DNA from: Soehngenia sp.
GTDB lineage: Bacteria; Bacillota; Clostridia; Tissierellales; Tissierellaceae
Assembly: GCA_024637045.1 (NCBI GenBank)
Contig: JAGXFX010000015.1
Location: forward strand, 1 to 64,000
Length of the DNA: 64,000 nt
Reading direction: 5' to 3'
Shown here: positions 15,894 through 24,562 of the stretch, one piece after another
Layout of the letters: each line of letters starts with the position of its first letter
Numbering within the stretch: the first letter of the stretch is position 1
The notes under the pieces: model-generated
The model's database searches: none
Told to the model about the DNA's origin: nothing
What the model saw: only the letters and a program-made list of their open reading frames with translations
Position numbers and translations under genes: made by a program

Positions 15894-16838
15894 ATGAAAG
15901 CATTGAACCGCGGGTTGGCAATACTGCTTGCGGGAGTTTTAATTCTTGGTAGTGGAGTTGCATTTGCGGTAAGCCCAAATGCGAATCCAAAAGCCATGAA
16001 GATTAATCCTGCAAAAATGAAGGCAATTGAAAAGATTGGTTTAGAAATTTCAGATGTAATGGATATTGTGGATGATGTCGACGTTGATGTTGTACCAATG
16101 GCTAATGGAAACGTAGGAGTGATTATTGGGAAGATAAACTTGGATGAAGACTATGAATTTGAGGGCTTCAAGGGAAATATAAAGCTTAAGGTTAAGCTTA
16201 ACAATGTTACTGTAAATATAGATGAGTTTGGTGAGTTTGCGCAGTCCATGCCTGTGTGGAAAATCGAGCCATTAAGTGTTAGGGTATATATGGGCAAAAT
16301 GTTGGTATACTCTTCAATTGAGGAAGAAATAGAGGGAATTGATAATGAAATCAACATTGAAAGAGCTTTGGACAGAGCTGAAGCTGCAATAGACAGACTA
16401 CCAGATTTTGAGGATTTGGAAGAGGATCTGACAATTGATGACTTCAATCTTATTCGAAGAGCAAGAATAGCTGTTGATATTTTAGGTGAGGCAGTTGAAG
16501 ATAATTCTGACGAAGAGGATTTGTATGAGGAATATCTACTAATTGTAGAAGCAGCAGAAGAGATAATGAGAGACATTGTTGAAGAACTTATCGAGTGGGA
16601 GATTGAACTTGACGAAATATCAGAAGGTGCCGAAATGTACTATGGTAAGCTTGCAGTAGATAGAACATTATCTGAAAATCTGATGGTAATAGTAGACTTT
16701 GATAGTCCGGAAGAAGATGTGGAACTAGAAGTTGCACCCAACGGACATGTATGGTTCCAAACTGATGAAGAAGGTTTTGAAGTAAGAGTGGAACTTGATG
16801 GAGAAGAAATTGAAGATTTAACGGTTGATTTTGATTAA
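15894..16838 (+). CDS. Exported acidic protein of unknown function
   Basis: A 314-residue protein with a clear signal peptide (MKALNRGLAILLAGVLIL.., ending VAFA). The N-terminal half carries a beta-rich segment with YEFEGFKGNIKLKVKLNNV. The middle (about 165-240) is a very acidic alpha-helical stretch, followed by a short C-terminal beta-rich tail. No known domain is recognised. ATG 15894 is chosen because AAAGGAGG sits 9 bases upstream and the signal peptide starts there. It sits between two envelope or signalling genes with its own promoter candidate and terminator. It may be wall-associated through charge; this is inference. Confidence 0.7.
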   Translation: MKALNRGLAILLAGVLILGSGVAFAVSPNANPKAMKINPAKMKAIEKIGLEISDVMDIVDDVDVDVVPMANGNVGVIIGKINLDEDYEFEGFKGNIKLKVKLNNVTVNIDEFGEFAQSMPVWKIEPLSVRVYMGKMLVYSSIEEEIEGIDNEINIERALDRAEAAIDRLPDFEDLEEDLTIDDFNLIRRARIAVDILGEAVEDNSDEEDLYEEYLLIVEAAEEIMRDIVEELIEWEIELDEISEGAEMYYGKLAVDRTLSENLMVIVDFDSPEEDVELEVAPNGHVWFQTDEEGFEVRVELDGEEIEDLTVDFD

Positions 16839-16846
16839 CAAGCCAA

Positions 16847-16873
16847 TCCCCTCGCAAATGAGGGGATTTTTTT
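16847..16873 (+). terminator. Rho-independent terminator
   Basis: TCCCCTC and GAGGGGA arms with a 6-base loop followed by seven T. Confidence 0.88.
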
Positions 16874-16874
16874 C

Positions 16875-16900
16875 TGGTAACTCTTTAACGCAATGGGTAT
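16875..16900 (+). promoter_or_regulatory. GGGTAT-type promoter candidate
   Basis: TGGTAA (16875-16880), 14 bases, GGGTAT (16895-16900), 35 bases before the GGDEF gene start. Same layout as at 2873-2898. Confidence 0.45.
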
Positions 16901-16934
16901 AATACTCTTAAGGGTTATTTGAGGAGGTTATGCC

Positions 16935-17492
16935 ATGGAATTGTCAAAGGATGTCTTGTTGAAGGAAATTCAGGATTTGCGAGATGAAAACAAGAGATTA
17001 AGAAAGCAGATGGAGGAGCTAAATACCAGAGACCGACTTACAGGTCTATTAAACAGAGGGGCTCTTTATGAGAGACTCGAGTATGAAGCTGTTCGGACTG
17101 CAAGAGGTCAGTCCTATCTTAGTATGTTGCTTATAAGGATATCAGATTTCAAAGCTCTTGTTGAGGAGCATGGAAGGGATACTACAGATGTTCTTGTCAA
17201 GTTGATGAGCCAGGCTATTTCCGAATCTATAAGATCCGTCGATATTGTGGGAAGATATGAAGACGGAGGTTTCTTGTTGCTTTTGCCTGATGTTCAGCCA
17301 AACAAAGGAGCAATAGTTTCAGAGAGGTTGAAAAAAGCTATAGACAAGCAGATTAGCCCAATGGGAATTAGAATAAAGTACAGTGTTGGAGTTAGACTGT
17401 ATAAAGGAGAACCAATAAATGAGTTTTTAGGTGAGACAGAAAAACTTGCTGCCAGCTCTGAAGTTGAAGGAATTGGAAGAGCGCATCGATAA
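16935..17492 (+). CDS. GGDEF-domain protein with degenerate active-site motif
   Basis: A 185-residue cytosolic protein: a coiled-coil-forming N-terminus (about 1-30, DENKRLRKQMEELN) then a GGDEF fold starting at DRLTGLLNR. Where active diguanylate cyclases have GG(D/E)EF, this protein reads RYEDGGFLLLLP, so the metal- and GTP-binding residues are rearranged and c-di-GMP synthesis is unlikely. The following segment (SERLKKAIDKQ, IKYSVGV) is normal for the family. GGAGG lies 7 bases before the ATG. Its place beside eight c-di-GMP riboswitches suggests a receptor, scaffold or relic of c-di-GMP signalling; that is inference. Confidence 0.85.
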   Translation: MELSKDVLLKEIQDLRDENKRLRKQMEELNTRDRLTGLLNRGALYERLEYEAVRTARGQSYLSMLLIRISDFKALVEEHGRDTTDVLVKLMSQAISESIRSVDIVGRYEDGGFLLLLPDVQPNKGAIVSERLKKAIDKQISPMGIRIKYSVGVRLYKGEPINEFLGETEKLAASSEVEGIGRAHR

Positions 17493-17513
17493 TTACAATT
17501 ATTTTGAATATAA

Positions 17514-17542
17514 AAAGACCGGGAAAAATATTCCCGGTCTTT
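17514..17542. terminator. Bidirectional terminator between convergent genes
   Basis: AAAGACCGGGAA and TTCCCGGTCTTT arms with a 5-base loop; T- and A-rich flanks. Confidence 0.85.
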
Positions 17543-17555
17543 AAAAGCTTTTTGA

Positions 17556-18563
17556 CTAATTTATAAACATCTGTGTCCAATACATTCTTCCATTATCGTT
17601 GTATACACCAACGCCAAGGTTTCCGAAATTACCGCTCATAATATTCTTACGGTGACCTGGTGAGTCCATCCATGCCTGTACAACAATCTCCGGCGTTGGC
17701 TGGCCCATTGCAATGTTTTCTCCAGCATAGCTGTAGCCTATTCCAAATTCTTTCATCATTTCAAATGGCGAACCATAGTTTGGAGAAGTATGTGCAAAGT
17801 AGTCATAGATTGCCATATCTTTTGATTTTTCATAGGCTACTTTCGATAATTCAAAATGTAATTTTAGTGGTTTGATTCCTTCAGCTGCTCTTTCGATATT
17901 TACAAGATCAAGAATCCTCTGGTTGTAATCAATAGTTGCTTTAACCTCAGGTTGTGCCCTATATTGTCCGTATTTAATCCTTAAGAGGACTGTTGCTGCC
18001 TCGCTTCTTGTAAGGGTGCTGTTACCTCTGAATGCACCATCCACATATCCAGTAAGGATTCCGCTTGAATATGAGTTAAGGACTGCATTTTTGGTTTCAG
18101 GACTTCCCAAAGAGGTTATTTCCTGGATATCTTTTATTAGCTGCTCGTACTGTGGTAAATCTGTAAGTGGTCTGTAATTCTGGTGGTCCAGTACATTTGA
18201 AACTATCCTTGCCATATTGTATCTGGATATTGGTGAATCAGGATTTGCTGATGTTTCTCTTGAAACTAATCCAAGGCTCAAGGCTTTATTAATGTAGCCA
18301 TCTGCCCAATGTGTTCCCAGTGAAGGAATATTTTTGTGTCCCAGGATCGACATTGTGGACTTTATAAACTCAGCTGTAGTTATTGTGTTTTGTGGTCTAA
18401 AGGTACTGTCAGGATACCCCTGAATTGCACCCTCTCTTATAAGCAAAGTTATATTTTCGTGGTACCAGTCATTTGTATTCACATCACTGAAGCTTGCAGC
18501 CTCAGCATTAAATGGTAGTAATACTATTATAATGGCCAATAGGAGGCCAAGAATCTTTCTCAT
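17556..18563 (-). CDS. SLH-domain protein with C-terminal CAP (SCP/PR1) domain
   Basis: A 335-residue wall-bound protein. After a signal peptide (ending near AEA) three SLH modules span about 24-200 (FSDVNTNDWYHENI, ITTAEFIKSTMSILG, LTRSEAATVLLRI). A CAP domain follows (about 212-335) with the family motifs HTSPNYGSPFEMM, AGENIA and WMDSPGHRKNIM. Such SLH-CAP proteins are common in Clostridia; the biochemical role is not settled. The ATG at 18563 has AGGAG 10 bases upstream and begins the signal peptide; the in-frame GTG at 18572 overlaps that site. A c-di-GMP riboswitch and a good promoter lie upstream. Confidence 0.88.
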   Translation of the reverse strand: MRKILGLLLAIIIVLLPFNAEAASFSDVNTNDWYHENITLLIREGAIQGYPDSTFRPQNTITTAEFIKSTMSILGHKNIPSLGTHWADGYINKALSLGLVSRETSANPDSPISRYNMARIVSNVLDHQNYRPLTDLPQYEQLIKDIQEITSLGSPETKNAVLNSYSSGILTGYVDGAFRGNSTLTRSEAATVLLRIKYGQYRAQPEVKATIDYNQRILDLVNIERAAEGIKPLKLHFELSKVAYEKSKDMAIYDYFAHTSPNYGSPFEMMKEFGIGYSYAGENIAMGQPTPEIVVQAWMDSPGHRKNIMSGNFGNLGVGVYNDNGRMYWTQMFIN

Positions 18564-18676
18564 TATTATCACACTCCTGTTATATTTTATCATTCTGTTA
18601 AAGTACTTTCAATTACAAATTTTGCACAAATAAAAAACAAATACTTAAAGGCTTGTTACTATCCTTTTCATTGTAA

Positions 18677-18756
18677 ACTCTCCTTTCGGTAGCTGGCTGC
18701 CTTTTCAGGCCCTATAGCTTTGCGTCCCTTCCTCTCGGTAGGTTTGCCTTTGTCGT
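18677..18756 (-). promoter_or_regulatory. Class I c-di-GMP riboswitch upstream of SLH-CAP gene
   Basis: Minus strand: GGCAAACC, a P2 hairpin capped by GAGA (a GNRA loop), GGGACGCAAAGC, ATAGGGCCTGAAAAGGCAGCC and AGCTACCGAAAGGAG. It is a classical GEMM-I consensus of a different subtype from the tandem copies, with no overlapping terminator. It ends about 115 bases before the start codon, so the read-out mechanism is unclear. Confidence 0.85.
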
Positions 18757-18826
18757 TTGACAGTATACAAAAGGATTGACCTTTTTGTATTTGTCATAAT
18801 TATGGTTTTATTTAGTTAGTATCTCT

Positions 18827-18854
18827 ATTATACCACGTTTTAGTTTTATGTAAA
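18827..18854 (-). promoter_or_regulatory. Promoter for the SLH-CAP gene
   Basis: On the minus strand TTTACA (18849-18854), 16 bases, TATAAT (18827-18832) with an extended TGG. It lies 75 bases upstream of the riboswitch. Confidence 0.65.
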
Positions 18855-18956
18855 CCCATTTTTGGTATTAATACTGAAATAATGAAGCGAAATGTGATGC
18901 CTAGGCTGTATAATCTTTTTTCAAGAGTAGTTTTACTAATAGTTATTTACGGTTCT

Positions 18957-19000
18957 GTCATGTCGAGCTTGTCGAGACATCTCTGACCTCATAGACCATC
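18957..19000. repeat. Intergenic repeat fragment
   Basis: The stretch TGTCATGTCGAGC followed by GTCGAGACATCT resembles the widespread palindromic intergenic repeats of bacterial genomes. The rest of 18855-19167 is AT-rich and holds nothing else recognised. Confidence 0.35.
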
Positions 19001-19167
19001 CCTGAAAATCTTAACTATTAATTATTAGATATTAATTAAGTGCTAGATCCCTCCACTGCGGTTGGGAATACATATTGTTCACTGTTCGATGTTCATTTAC
19101 TCATCTTGCTTTGCAATATGAGCTATGCCATAATAAAGATATAATTCGTTAACGGAGGTTGTTGCTA

Positions 19168-20823
19168 ATGTATTTAGATTGTTTTGATGAAGTAAAGAAT
19201 ATTACCAAGGAGCTTGTGAAAATTCCAAGCATTGTAAAGACAAGCGGTGAAAGCGATGTGGCAAAATGGATTTACGACTACTACATGAAACTGGACTACT
19301 TCAAGGATAATACCGATCAGGTTGTATTTCAGCAGACCATTAATGACGAGATAACAAGACACAATGCCATTGCACTAGTCAAGGGAACAAAGGGTGAATC
19401 AAACAAGACGGTTATACTTATGGGGCATATTGATACCGTGGGTGTGGATGACTTTGGAACAAACAGGGAAGCGGCTTTTAATCCTGACAAGCTGCCAGAA
19501 GTCCTTAAAGAGATGAATGTTTCCAAAGATGTTTTGGAGGACATTGAATCTGGGGAGTATATGTTTGGCCGAGGTTCTCTTGATATGAAGGCTGGAGTGG
19601 CTGGTCATATGTACCTGATCAAATACTTCTCCGAGAATCCAGAGGAACTTGACGGAAACCTTATAGCAATAGCTGAGTGTGATGAAGAGGACAATTCCCA
19701 TGGAATAATCTCAGCTTTAAAGATTCTTAAACAGTGGAAAAAAGAGCACGGCCTTGAATATGTGGCTGCAATAAACGCTGATTACTCAACTCCTTATCAT
19801 AAAAAGGATGAAAACAGGTACGTATACTTTGGCACAATCGGAAAATTGCTGCCTTCCTTCTATGTAACCGGCAAGGAAACACATGTTGGTGATTCATTCG
19901 GAGGATTTAATCCAAATACTCTTGTTGCTGAAATCACAAGAAAAATCGATCTTAATCCTGAGCTCTGCGATGAAGCACAGGGAGAGGTAACTGTACCACC
20001 GACAAGTCTTAAGCAGACTGACACAAAAGTTGGCTACACTGTACAGACTCCTCTTGCAGCATACAGCTACTACAACTTCTTTACACACAGCATGAGCCCA
20101 AGGGATGTAATAGAGAAGATGAAGGAAAAAGCTGAAGAGGCTTTTGATGAAGTGCTCGAACGGATGGATGCTTCCTACAAGAAATACTGTGAAATGGGAA
20201 ATCATACATATATGCCGCTTCCATATAAAAAGAGAGTATACACCTGGGAGGGATTCTACAACGAGCTCTTGACCATCCATGGTGATAAATTCAAACTAAA
20301 TATTGGAAATTTTGCTACTGATTTAAATGAAAAGAATCCAGCCATGGATTTAAGAGATTTCTCAGTATCTGTTATTGAAGAAGCTTGGAAATGGTCAGTG
20401 GACAAGTCACCAGTTGCCGTCATTTATTACTCATCCCTGTTCTCAGCAAGAATTGAGATGACAGGAAAGACTCCAAAGGAAAAGGCACTTCTTGATTCAG
20501 TAAAGGCTTCAATCGACCTGGTACAGGAGCATTCTGACAAACCAATAGTAGTAAAGATGTTTTATCCATATATATCTGATTCAAGCTTTATGGCATTGTC
20601 AGATGATCCTCACGAGCTGGTGGCCTTGGAGAAGAACATGCCTTCCTGGGGAACAAAGTACAATCACCCAATTGATGATGTAATGGATATCAATGTGCCT
20701 GTTGTAAACATTGGAACCTATGGCAAGGACGGTCACAAGTTCACTGAGAGGGTTCATATGAAATATACCTTCGAGAATGTAACGAATATGACATGCAACA
20801 CCATAAAAAGTCTTTTGGTCTAA
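19168..20823 (+). CDS. rocB: RocB-like M20 family peptidase
   Basis: A 551-residue cytosolic zinc peptidase homologous to RocB of the Bacillus arginine-catabolism operon, whose exact substrate is unknown. M20 features: MGHIDTVG (metal His/Asp), GRGSLDMKAG, then AECDEEDNSHG (catalytic Glu), and a later long alpha/beta domain typical of RocB (usual length about 566). Start ATG 19168 has GGAGG 9 bases upstream; TTG codons further up overlap it. It sits alone with a strong terminator, immediately before the lysine riboswitch and transporter, which fits a role in amino-acid or peptide breakdown. Confidence 0.85.
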   Translation: MYLDCFDEVKNITKELVKIPSIVKTSGESDVAKWIYDYYMKLDYFKDNTDQVVFQQTINDEITRHNAIALVKGTKGESNKTVILMGHIDTVGVDDFGTNREAAFNPDKLPEVLKEMNVSKDVLEDIESGEYMFGRGSLDMKAGVAGHMYLIKYFSENPEELDGNLIAIAECDEEDNSHGIISALKILKQWKKEHGLEYVAAINADYSTPYHKKDENRYVYFGTIGKLLPSFYVTGKETHVGDSFGGFNPNTLVAEITRKIDLNPELCDEAQGEVTVPPTSLKQTDTKVGYTVQTPLAAYSYYNFFTHSMSPRDVIEKMKEKAEEAFDEVLERMDASYKKYCEMGNHTYMPLPYKKRVYTWEGFYNELLTIHGDKFKLNIGNFATDLNEKNPAMDLRDFSVSVIEEAWKWSVDKSPVAVIYYSSLFSARIEMTGKTPKEKALLDSVKASIDLVQEHSDKPIVVKMFYPYISDSSFMALSDDPHELVALEKNMPSWGTKYNHPIDDVMDINVPVVNIGTYGKDGHKFTERVHMKYTFENVTNMTCNTIKSLLV

Positions 20824-20825
20824 AT

Positions 20826-20854
20826 AAAGTGCGGCTTAGCCGCACTTTATTTTT
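20826..20854 (+). terminator. Rho-independent terminator
   Basis: AAAGTGCGGC TTA GCCGCACTTT followed by a T-rich tail. Confidence 0.9.
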
Positions 20855-20937
20855 GAAGGCAGCTAGAAATGTTTAAATGAAAACGTTTTAGAAGTTGTCT
20901 CAAAATACAAAAAAGTGGCTAAATTAAAAAAATGCAT

Positions 20938-20966
20938 TGACAGCTTATAAATACATGTGTTATTAT
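20938..20966 (+). promoter_or_regulatory. Promoter of the lysine riboswitch transcript
   Basis: TTGACA (20938-20943), 17 bases, TTATTA (20961-20966), about 25 bases before the riboswitch. Confidence 0.65.
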
Positions 20967-20987
20967 CAACAAATAATTAAATAAAAA

Positions 20988-21262
20988 TCCTCACCCTTTC
21001 CGGTGAGGTAGAGGCGCGATTTCTATAACTAACAATACAGAGGACGGAATCCTGTGAAGTATTGTGAAAGGAGCAATCGCCGAAGCTTCAGACACCAAAG
21101 TCTGTTGCTGGGTCTGCATTTAACTAGTGCAGGACTGTCATCCTGGTACTAAGCTCGGTACCTAGATGTTGTGCTATCTCACATTGAGCAAGAGGGGAGA
21201 GGGTAATTTATGGCATTGCCATGTATAAAATCACCTGACTTTTCAGTCAGGTTTTGTATTTT
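20988..21262 (+). promoter_or_regulatory. Lysine riboswitch (L box) with terminator
   Basis: L-box hallmarks appear in order: GAGGTAGAGGCGCGA, AGTA, GGAGCAATCGCCGAAG, TTGCTGGG, CTGTCA and a closing GAGGGGAGAGGGT. A terminator follows (ACCTGACT/AGTCAGGT, about 21231-21252, then T run). Lysine binding is expected to promote termination and so switch off the downstream symporter. Confidence 0.92.
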
Positions 21263-21375
21263 TTTTGAAGGCTAAATTTAAACAGTGAAATAATTGGAAA
21301 ATTAAAAAAATAATGCTTTACTTCGTTATAACAAATGATTAGAATTATATTATCTTAAAATTTAGGAGGGATATT

Positions 21376-22818
21376 ATGGCATTTTTGGAAACTCTGGTTG
21401 GCTGGCTTTGGGGACTTCCCCTTATCGTCACAATACTGGGCACAGGACTCTATTTTACAATTGCAACGGGCTTTTTTCAGTTTGCGAAATTTGGCTACAT
21501 ATGGAAGGAAACCTTTGGAAAGCTATTCAAGAAGCACGTAGGAGAAGAGGGAGCAGAGGGTATACTTTCACCTTTTGAAGCGGTTTCATCTGCAATAGGC
21601 GGCTCAGTTGGAGTAGGAAACATTGGTGGAGTCGCCAGTGCAATTGCTATAGGAGGTCCAGGAGCGGTACTTTGGATGTGGATTGCAGCACTTCTCGGGA
21701 TGGTAATTAAAATGGCTGAAGTTACTCTGGCTGTATATTATAGATCCAGGGACGAAAAAGGGAATCCATACGGTGGACCTACATACTATATGGAAAAAGG
21801 CCTTGGAATTGAAAAAGGCTTTAAAGCCTGGCCGGTTATGGCATTCATATTCGGTGCCGGTATTTTCTCAACATTCTTTATAACCATGCAAAACTACACT
21901 GTTTCAGAGGCTGTAGGAAATACATTTGGCATTCCGCTTCTGGCAGTATCCATAGCATATATAGTACTTGTATATGTCATAATAGGTGGTGGTATCCCAA
22001 GTCTTGGAAAATGGGCAGGAAGACTTGTTCCGTTTATGACAGTATTCTATGTCATCACAGGACTTTTCATAATTATCATCAATATTGGTGAACTGCCATC
22101 AGCATTCAGTCAGATTTTTGTAGGTGCAATAAGCGGAACCGCAGCTGTTGGAGGTTTTGCAGGAGCAGCTGTATCAAGGGCTCTTCAAATGGGTATGGCT
22201 AGAAGCGTATACTCTAACGAAGCAGGCTGGGGTACATCTCCTATGATACATTCGACTGCGAAGACAGACCACCCTGTCAGACAAGGTCTTTGGGGAACTT
22301 TTGAGGTGTTTATCGACACCATAATCGTCTGTAGCATTACTGCACTTGTTATTATTATGACAGGAGCCTGGACTTCGGGAGAGGCAGGGGCAACATTGAC
22401 CCTGAATGCTTTCGAGATGGGAATTGGAATCTGGGGCAGATATATTATTGCTGTGTCTGTTTTCCTATTCGGTCTTACAACCACAACAGGTTGGTATGCA
22501 TATTATGAGATCCTTTTGAGACATCTATTCAGGAAAAGCCCTGAGACAAAGGACAAGATACTAACGATCTACAAGTGGACATACCCGGTTCCAGGCATAC
22601 TAATGGTTCTTCTAGCGGTATTTGGAGAGGTTCCTGGAGCAACCCTATGGCTGTTTGCAGACTTTACATCAGCAATACCGACATTTGTCAACATAATTGC
22701 AATACTTATACTTAGCCCGACCTTTATAAAATTGGTAAAGGACTACAAGGGAAGACATATGGGTGAAGGCCACTATGACGAGAACTTCAGGGTATTCTAC
22801 GAAGAAGCTAAAAAATAG
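21376..22818 (+). CDS. AGCS-family sodium/amino-acid symporter under lysine control
   Basis: A 480-residue integral membrane protein of the alanine/glycine:cation symporter family (AlsT/DagA-like), with about 10-11 helices. Family motifs: SSAIGGSVGVGNIGGVASAI near residue 75, GGPTYYMEKG, and SNEAGWGTSPMIHSTAKTDHP, which marks the substrate region. GGAGG is 7 bases before the ATG. Characterised members carry alanine or glycine, but the lysine riboswitch just upstream implies that this member serves lysine or an exchange linked to lysine. That assignment rests on regulation, not on residues. A terminator follows the gene. Confidence 0.9.
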   Translation: MAFLETLVGWLWGLPLIVTILGTGLYFTIATGFFQFAKFGYIWKETFGKLFKKHVGEEGAEGILSPFEAVSSAIGGSVGVGNIGGVASAIAIGGPGAVLWMWIAALLGMVIKMAEVTLAVYYRSRDEKGNPYGGPTYYMEKGLGIEKGFKAWPVMAFIFGAGIFSTFFITMQNYTVSEAVGNTFGIPLLAVSIAYIVLVYVIIGGGIPSLGKWAGRLVPFMTVFYVITGLFIIIINIGELPSAFSQIFVGAISGTAAVGGFAGAAVSRALQMGMARSVYSNEAGWGTSPMIHSTAKTDHPVRQGLWGTFEVFIDTIIVCSITALVIIMTGAWTSGEAGATLTLNAFEMGIGIWGRYIIAVSVFLFGLTTTTGWYAYYEILLRHLFRKSPETKDKILTIYKWTYPVPGILMVLLAVFGEVPGATLWLFADFTSAIPTFVNIIAILILSPTFIKLVKDYKGRHMGEGHYDENFRVFYEEAKK

Positions 22819-22821
22819 ATT

Positions 22822-22857
22822 AAATAAACCCTGGAGCCTGTGCTCCGGGGTTTATTT
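22822..22857 (+). terminator. Rho-independent terminator
   Basis: AAATAAACCC-GGAG and CTCC-GGGTTTATTT arms form a long hairpin. Confidence 0.8.
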
Positions 22858-22872
22858 CCAAGGAGGTAAAAG

Positions 22873-24495
22873 ATGGACTTGATTTTTTACAACGGAAAAG
22901 TGGTAACCATGGATGACAGCAGGAGTATTGGTCAAGCTGTTGCAATTGAAGGGAATCGAATAGTAAAGGTAGGAAGTGATTACGATATACTTTCTTTGAA
23001 AAACGATAACACTCAGGTAATTGATCTTCAAGGGAAAATAATGGTGCCGGGATTTAATGATTCACATATGCATCTTTTAAGTTACGGACACTCCCTGACA
23101 ATGACTGACCTCAACGGGACAACTTCTGTTGAGGAGGTTCTGGAAAGAACTAGAGCATTTATGGAGAATAATCCCGTTGAGGCAGGTAGATGGATAAGAG
23201 GTAGAGGATGGAACCAGGACTACTTTAAAGGAGAGAAAAGATTCCCCACAAAACATGATGTGGATAGAATTTCCACAGAGTATCCAATATGTCTTACAAG
23301 AGCCTGTGGCCACGTTCTTACCGTAAATACAAAAGCACTCCAAATCATGGGAATAGACAAAGATTCGCCCCAGATACCTGGGGGCAAATTTGATCTTGAT
23401 AAGAATGGTGAACCCAACGGTATTTTCAGAGAGGATGCCATGAGGGTTGTGTATGATTCAATTCCATCACCAGGTCTTGAGGAGATAAAGAAAATGATTC
23501 TTCAGGCATCAAGGGATTTGAACAGTATGGGAATAACATCTGTGGGAACGGATGATTTTGAAGCGCTTTCAGGAAGTGACTATGAAAATGTAATAGTAGC
23601 CTACAAGCAGCTGGTTGAAGAAGGAATTGGAACCGTAAGAATATATGAACAATGTCTTCTGCCAAAAAAAGAAAGGCTTCAGGAATTTCTGGGCAAGGGT
23701 TATAAGACAGGGTATGGTGATGAGAACTTTAAAATCGGGCCATTGAAGCTTCTCATAGATGGTTCTCTTGGCGCAAGAACAGCAGCAATGAGGGAGGACT
23801 ATTCAGACGATTCAGGCAACAAAGGGATTACGACCGCTACCCAGGAATATCTGGATGAACTTGTAAGAGTGGCTCATGAGAACAAATGTCAGATTGCGAT
23901 TCATGGAATCGGTGACAAGGGCATGTATATGGCTTTTGAGGCTATAGAGAAAGCCCTTGAGAAAGAGCCGAGAAATAATCATAGGCATGGAATAGTTCAT
24001 GCACAAATAACAGACAAGACTCTTCTTGGAAAATTTAGAGATATTGATATGCTGGCCTATATTCAGCCGATATTTCTTGATTATGACTGGAAAATTGTCA
24101 GGAACAGGGTGGGAGAAGAAAGGGAAAAGACGTCTTACAATTGGAAAACCATGTTTGACATGGGTATACACATACCCTGTGGCTCAGATTCACCTGTGGA
24201 GACATTTGATGTAATGAAGGGAATATATGAGGCTGTCACAAGAAAAGACCTGCAGGGAAATCCTGAAGGAGGGTGGCTTCCTGAACAAGCATTGACACCT
24301 TACGAAGCACTTTATGGATTTACAAGAGAGGGAGCATATGCTTCCTTTGAAGAAAATGAAAAAGGAGCAATAGCTAAAGGCTATCTGGCTGATTTGGTTG
24401 TTCTTTCAGAGGACATACTTTTAATTGATCCAGACAATATTAAGGATGTTAAGGTAGAAATGACGGTATTTGGCGGCAGAATTCTTTCGGTGTAA
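22873..24495 (+). CDS. YtcJ-like metal-dependent amidohydrolase
   Basis: A 540-residue cytosolic amidohydrolase of the amidohydrolase_3 group. Visible features: an N-terminal beta-sandwich, FNDSHMHLL with the HxH metal site (about residues 62-65), a long insert with WIRGRGWNQD, DGSLGARTAAM, a later metal His in AIHGIGDKG and HRHGIVHAQ, and PCGSDSPVE with the catalytic Asp. Members act on formamides, hydantoin-like or aryl-amide substrates, so the substrate cannot be named. AAGGAGG is 7 bases upstream of ATG. It follows the lysine-regulated symporter but beyond a terminator. Confidence 0.85.
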   Translation: MDLIFYNGKVVTMDDSRSIGQAVAIEGNRIVKVGSDYDILSLKNDNTQVIDLQGKIMVPGFNDSHMHLLSYGHSLTMTDLNGTTSVEEVLERTRAFMENNPVEAGRWIRGRGWNQDYFKGEKRFPTKHDVDRISTEYPICLTRACGHVLTVNTKALQIMGIDKDSPQIPGGKFDLDKNGEPNGIFREDAMRVVYDSIPSPGLEEIKKMILQASRDLNSMGITSVGTDDFEALSGSDYENVIVAYKQLVEEGIGTVRIYEQCLLPKKERLQEFLGKGYKTGYGDENFKIGPLKLLIDGSLGARTAAMREDYSDDSGNKGITTATQEYLDELVRVAHENKCQIAIHGIGDKGMYMAFEAIEKALEKEPRNNHRHGIVHAQITDKTLLGKFRDIDMLAYIQPIFLDYDWKIVRNRVGEEREKTSYNWKTMFDMGIHIPCGSDSPVETFDVMKGIYEAVTRKDLQGNPEGGWLPEQALTPYEALYGFTREGAYASFEENEKGAIAKGYLADLVVLSEDILLIDPDNIKDVKVEMTVFGGRILSV

Positions 24496-24526
24496 CCTAA
24501 ATGTAACTATAGATTCTTTCTTCCTT

Positions 24527-24532
24527 GGGTAT
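24527..24532 (+). promoter_or_regulatory. GGGTAT-type -10 candidate
   Basis: GGGTATATAG, 31 bases before the next start codon, with AGATT about 12 bases upstream. Confidence 0.4.
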
Positions 24533-24562
24533 ATAGCCTATAGGAGAGGAGGAGTTTTATTT

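Noticed and set aside
16935-17492. Active diguanylate cyclase feeding the riboswitches
   Set aside because: The signature residues read EDGGF rather than GG(D/E)EF, so catalytic activity cannot be claimed.
22873-24495. Lysine catabolic enzyme by association with the L box
   Set aside because: A strong terminator separates it from the lysine-regulated symporter, and the amidohydrolase family does not indicate lysine as substrate.
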